The position numbers were made by a program, and so were the translations under genes. Shown here one piece after another: positions 61,818 through 64,000 of a stretch of DNA of 64,000 nt (position 1 is its first letter; each line of letters starts with the position of its first letter). The notes beneath the pieces are model-generated. The model saw only the letters and a list, made by a program, of their open reading frames with translations. It was not told the origin of the DNA and did not search any database. The stretch covers positions 1 through 64,000 of the forward strand of contig DASXML010000062.1 in the NCBI GenBank assembly GCA_036495715.1. The letters are read 5' to 3'. The DNA comes from Scandinavium sp036495715. Lineage in GTDB: Bacteria > Pseudomonadota > Gammaproteobacteria > Enterobacterales > Enterobacteriaceae.

Positions 61818-63137
61818 ATGCAGCAGACAACATCTCCCGGACTGACCAAAGCGGTAATGGCTTCAGTGATAGGAACACTCATCGAGTGGTTCGATTACGC
61901 ACTCTACGGTGCCGCCGCCGGACTTATCATCAATAAAATCTTTTTCCCTGAACTGTCGGAATTTGCCGGTGTACTGGCGGCATTCGCCACCTTTGCCGTC
62001 GGATTCATCGTCCGACCATTGGGCGGAGTGATTATTTCTCATATCGGCGATCGATTCGGACGCAAACCGGCACTGGTTTTTTCAATCACATTAATGGGGG
62101 TCGGAACGGTAGCGATAGGCCTGCTGCCGGGCTATCAACACATTGGCATTTTGGCCCCGATACTGCTGGTTATTATGCGTATGGCGCAAGGGTTTGGTGC
62201 GGGGGCGGAGTACGCCGGAGCACTGACGCTCTTGTATGAATATGCCCCCAAACGCTTGCGTGGATTTTATACAGCACTACTGCAATCGGCGACGATTCTG
62301 GGGATTATCTTTGCCAGCCTCGCCTTCTGGGGTGTCTCGCATCTACCTCAGGAAGCCATGACCAGTTGGGGCTGGCGCGTTCCGTTCCTCTCTTCTGCGG
62401 TACTGTTTGTGATTGCCGTTTATATCCGCCGCCATCTGGATGAGACCCCGGAATATGTCAAAGCGATGGAACAGGCACAGCAAGAGAAAAAGGAAAACGG
62501 ACTGCCGTTGAAGATGGTTCTGACCCATTATCCAAAGCAGCTGTTCTGGTGTTTTCTTACCATGACGGGGCATAACGCGAACATCTACATTCTCAGCGCC
62601 TTCAGTATCAGCTATATGACCAATACGATGCACATGCCGATGAGCACTGCGCTGAGTGCCGTCTTTATTTCTGCCTGGTTTGCGGTGGTGAGTGCCCCCA
62701 TCATGGGTTGGCTGTCGGATAAATACAGCCCAGCCAAAATTTACATTTTCGCAGGGCTTTTCACCGCCGTGTTCGCCTGGCCGCTATTTATGGTGATTGA
62801 AAGCGGCGATATCGTCCTGATTACCATCATGATGTCGATAGGCTTTGCCATCAGCTATGGCGCTTTTGCAGGGCCACAGGGGGTGATTCTGGCCGATACC
62901 TTCCCGACGCAATATCGATTCTCAGGGATCAGCGTCTCGCGTGAGCTGAACGGCATGTTAATCGCCGGCCCGACACCATTAATCTGTACCTTATTGGTAA
63001 AAATTGCGGACGGGAAAACGCAATATGTATCGCTGTATCTGACCGTCTGTTGCTTGTTATCCGTGCTGGCAGTGATGATGTTGAAAAAGCGTGTCTCTGC
63101 ACCCGCACTGGGGATCATGCAGGCACACGGAAAATAG
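61818..63137 (+). CDS. MHS-family MFS transporter of the sugar-acid island
   Basis: This 439-residue, 12-helix metabolite:H+ symporter has GTLIEWFDYALYGAAAG in helix 1, VRPLGGVIISHIGDRFGRK in the 2-3 loop and a charged central loop. It probably imports the sugar acid used by the adjacent enzymes. The start MQQTTSPGLT at 61818 is preceded by AGGAA; the upstream in-frame sequence lacks a site. Confidence 0.88.
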   Translation: MQQTTSPGLTKAVMASVIGTLIEWFDYALYGAAAGLIINKIFFPELSEFAGVLAAFATFAVGFIVRPLGGVIISHIGDRFGRKPALVFSITLMGVGTVAIGLLPGYQHIGILAPILLVIMRMAQGFGAGAEYAGALTLLYEYAPKRLRGFYTALLQSATILGIIFASLAFWGVSHLPQEAMTSWGWRVPFLSSAVLFVIAVYIRRHLDETPEYVKAMEQAQQEKKENGLPLKMVLTHYPKQLFWCFLTMTGHNANIYILSAFSISYMTNTMHMPMSTALSAVFISAWFAVVSAPIMGWLSDKYSPAKIYIFAGLFTAVFAWPLFMVIESGDIVLITIMMSIGFAISYGAFAGPQGVILADTFPTQYRFSGISVSRELNGMLIAGPTPLICTLLVKIADGKTQYVSLYLTVCCLLSVLAVMMLKKRVSAPALGIMQAHGK

Positions 63138-63169
63138 TCATTCAATTCTGATAAGAAATGCCTGAAACA

Positions 63170-63204
63170 AAAACGCCACCGGCAACGATCGCAGGTGGCG
63201 TTTT
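63170..63204. terminator. Bidirectional terminator between the transporter gene and ycgN
   Basis: AAAACGCCACC and GGTGGCGTTTT form an 11-bp stem with a 13-base loop and A/T tracts on both sides. Confidence 0.9.
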
Positions 63205-63217
63205 CTGATTTTGGCAA

Positions 63218-63661
63218 TCAGCCCCGATTGGGATGGTTGAGAATGTGATCTTCCCAGTCCACGACATCCGACTCTTTTACCGCAATATGGCGCACCGAAA
63301 TGCGCTCGCCGTGCATCGCCGCTTTTGATCCTGTCAGCAACGGATGCCATGTCGGCAACGGTTTACCTTCGGCCAGCAGACGATAAGCACACGTGTGCGG
63401 CAGCCATTCAAACGTTGGCAAATTATCACGGGTCAGTTTGATGCAATCGGCTTCGTATTCGAAGCGACGTTCGTAGTTCCGGCACTGGCAGGTTTTGATA
63501 TTCAGCTGGCGACAGGCAACGTTGGTGAAATAGATTTCATCGCTGTCTTCATCCATCAGTTTGTTCAGGCAGCACTGACCGCAGCCGTCACACAAAGACT
63601 CCCACTCGACATCGGTCATTTGCTCAAGTGTTTTACTTTGCCAGAAGGGTGTGTCGCTCAT
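63218..63661 (-). CDS. ycgN: UPF0260 Cys-rich protein YcgN
   Basis: This 147-residue cytoplasmic protein of the YkgJ/UPF0260 family has Cys clusters CDGCGQCC, ACRQLNIKTCQCRNY, DC and TCAYR that probably bind zinc or an iron-sulfur centre. Function unknown. The start MSDTPFWQSK at 63661 aligns with E. coli YcgN. It lies about 95 bases after ycgM. Confidence 0.92.
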   Translation of the reverse strand: MSDTPFWQSKTLEQMTDVEWESLCDGCGQCCLNKLMDEDSDEIYFTNVACRQLNIKTCQCRNYERRFEYEADCIKLTRDNLPTFEWLPHTCAYRLLAEGKPLPTWHPLLTGSKAAMHGERISVRHIAVKESDVVDWEDHILNHPNRG

Positions 63662-63754
63662 AGATTGTCCGCCATTAAAAACCAGGGTGCACCTTATAAC
63701 CAGTCTGGCATGCGGATGCAAGTTTTGCCGCCCAACAGGGGCGGCAATTCATGC

Positions 63755-64000
63755 TTACAGTACGCGCGTCGTGAGGGAATGACCGTTGAACGTCACTTCC
63801 AGCTCATCACCGCCGTTGAGCGGGCCAACGCCTTCCGGCGTGCCGGTAAGGATAACGTCACCGCTTTTCAGGGTGAAGAAACGGCTCATGTAGGCAATCA
63901 GCGGCACAATCTTGTGGATCATATCTGCCGTATTGCCCTGCTGGCGCACTTCTCCATTCACTTTCAGACTGAGTGGGGTGTTTTGCGGGTCGCCCTGGAA
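63755..64000 (-). CDS. ycgM: FAH-family protein YcgM, C-terminal part (truncated by window edge)
   Basis: The last 81 residues are present, including FFTLKSGDVILTGTPEGVGP, the conserved end of FAH-domain proteins of the FAHD1 type (acylpyruvase or oxaloacetate decarboxylase in homologues). The N-terminal half lies outside the window. The position next to ycgN is as in E. coli. Confidence 0.88.
   Translation of the reverse strand, partial: FQGDPQNTPLSLKVNGEVRQQGNTADMIHKIVPLIAYMSRFFTLKSGDVILTGTPEGVGPLNGGDELEVTFNGHSLTTRVL

Noticed and set aside
1..64000. CRISPR arrays, tRNA or rRNA genes
   Set aside because: No regularly spaced repeats or tRNA/rRNA-like sequences were recognised. The repeats found are REP units, operators and one short tandem repeat.

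Overview
The window is chromosomal DNA from a member of the Enterobacteriaceae, most likely Enterobacter or a close relative such as Lelliottia. The right third keeps the Escherichia coli order treA-ymgE-ycgR-emtA-ldcA-cvrA-dadX-dadA-ycgB-fadR-nhaB-dsbB ... ycgN-ycgM, with near-identical proteins, REP elements and E. coli-like FliA, Fur and PhoB sites. The rest is accessory and reads like the genome of a plant- or soil-associated enteric.

Left edge (1-5.6 kb). The end of an IS3-family element is followed by an AT-rich gap. Next comes a two-gene module: a periplasmic SUOX/molybdopterin-fold protein and a membrane GGDEF-EAL protein. It resembles the pterin-sensing PruR-DcpA pair of Agrobacterium. 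A YdeP-like molybdopterin oxidoreductase follows.

5.6-17.4 kb, all on the minus strand. A 13-gene run iacH-A-B-I-C-D-E-F-G, an MHS-type transporter, catB, catC and catA lies downstream of the MarR regulator iacR. Together these should convert indole-3-acetic acid (auxin) to catechol and then to beta-ketoadipate enol-lactone. Two inverted repeats in front of iacH are candidate operators.

17.4-24.4 kb. An ACS-family MFS transporter, a GlxA-type AraC regulator and a GapC-like dehydrogenase with an altered active-site motif. Then a three-gene envelope module of unknown function: SH3 lipoprotein, secreted protein, and a membrane pseudokinase that lacks the catalytic Lys, Asp and DFG Asp.

24.4-33.2 kb. 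A hut-like locus: NCS1 permease, HutH homologue, polar amino acid ABC transporter, then divergent hutD and hutU. The HutH homologue has an exact three-residue gap where Ala-Ser-Gly normally forms the MIO cofactor, and it has lost a conserved active-site Tyr. hutI, hutG and hutC are not present.

33.2-41 kb. An AT-richer, apparently acquired pair (a small Cys-His amidase and a DUF3828-like secreted partner, probably toxin and immunity), dbpA, a PhoB-boxed phnC-D-E-E phosphonate-type transporter without catabolic genes, and a GPH-family sugar symporter.

41-64 kb. Conserved core: treA, a Fur-boxed FoxA-like siderophore receptor, ymgE, ycgR with a FliA promoter, emtA, ldcA, cvrA, the D-alanine catabolic pair dadA-dadX, ycgB, fadR, nhaB and dsbB. 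A sugar-acid catabolic island (enolase-superfamily dehydratase, FAH hydrolase, SDR, IclR regulator, MHS transporter) sits between dsbB and ycgN, where E. coli K-12 carries hlyE-umuDC. A 28-bp operator-like sequence occurs on both sides of iclR. The window ends inside ycgM.
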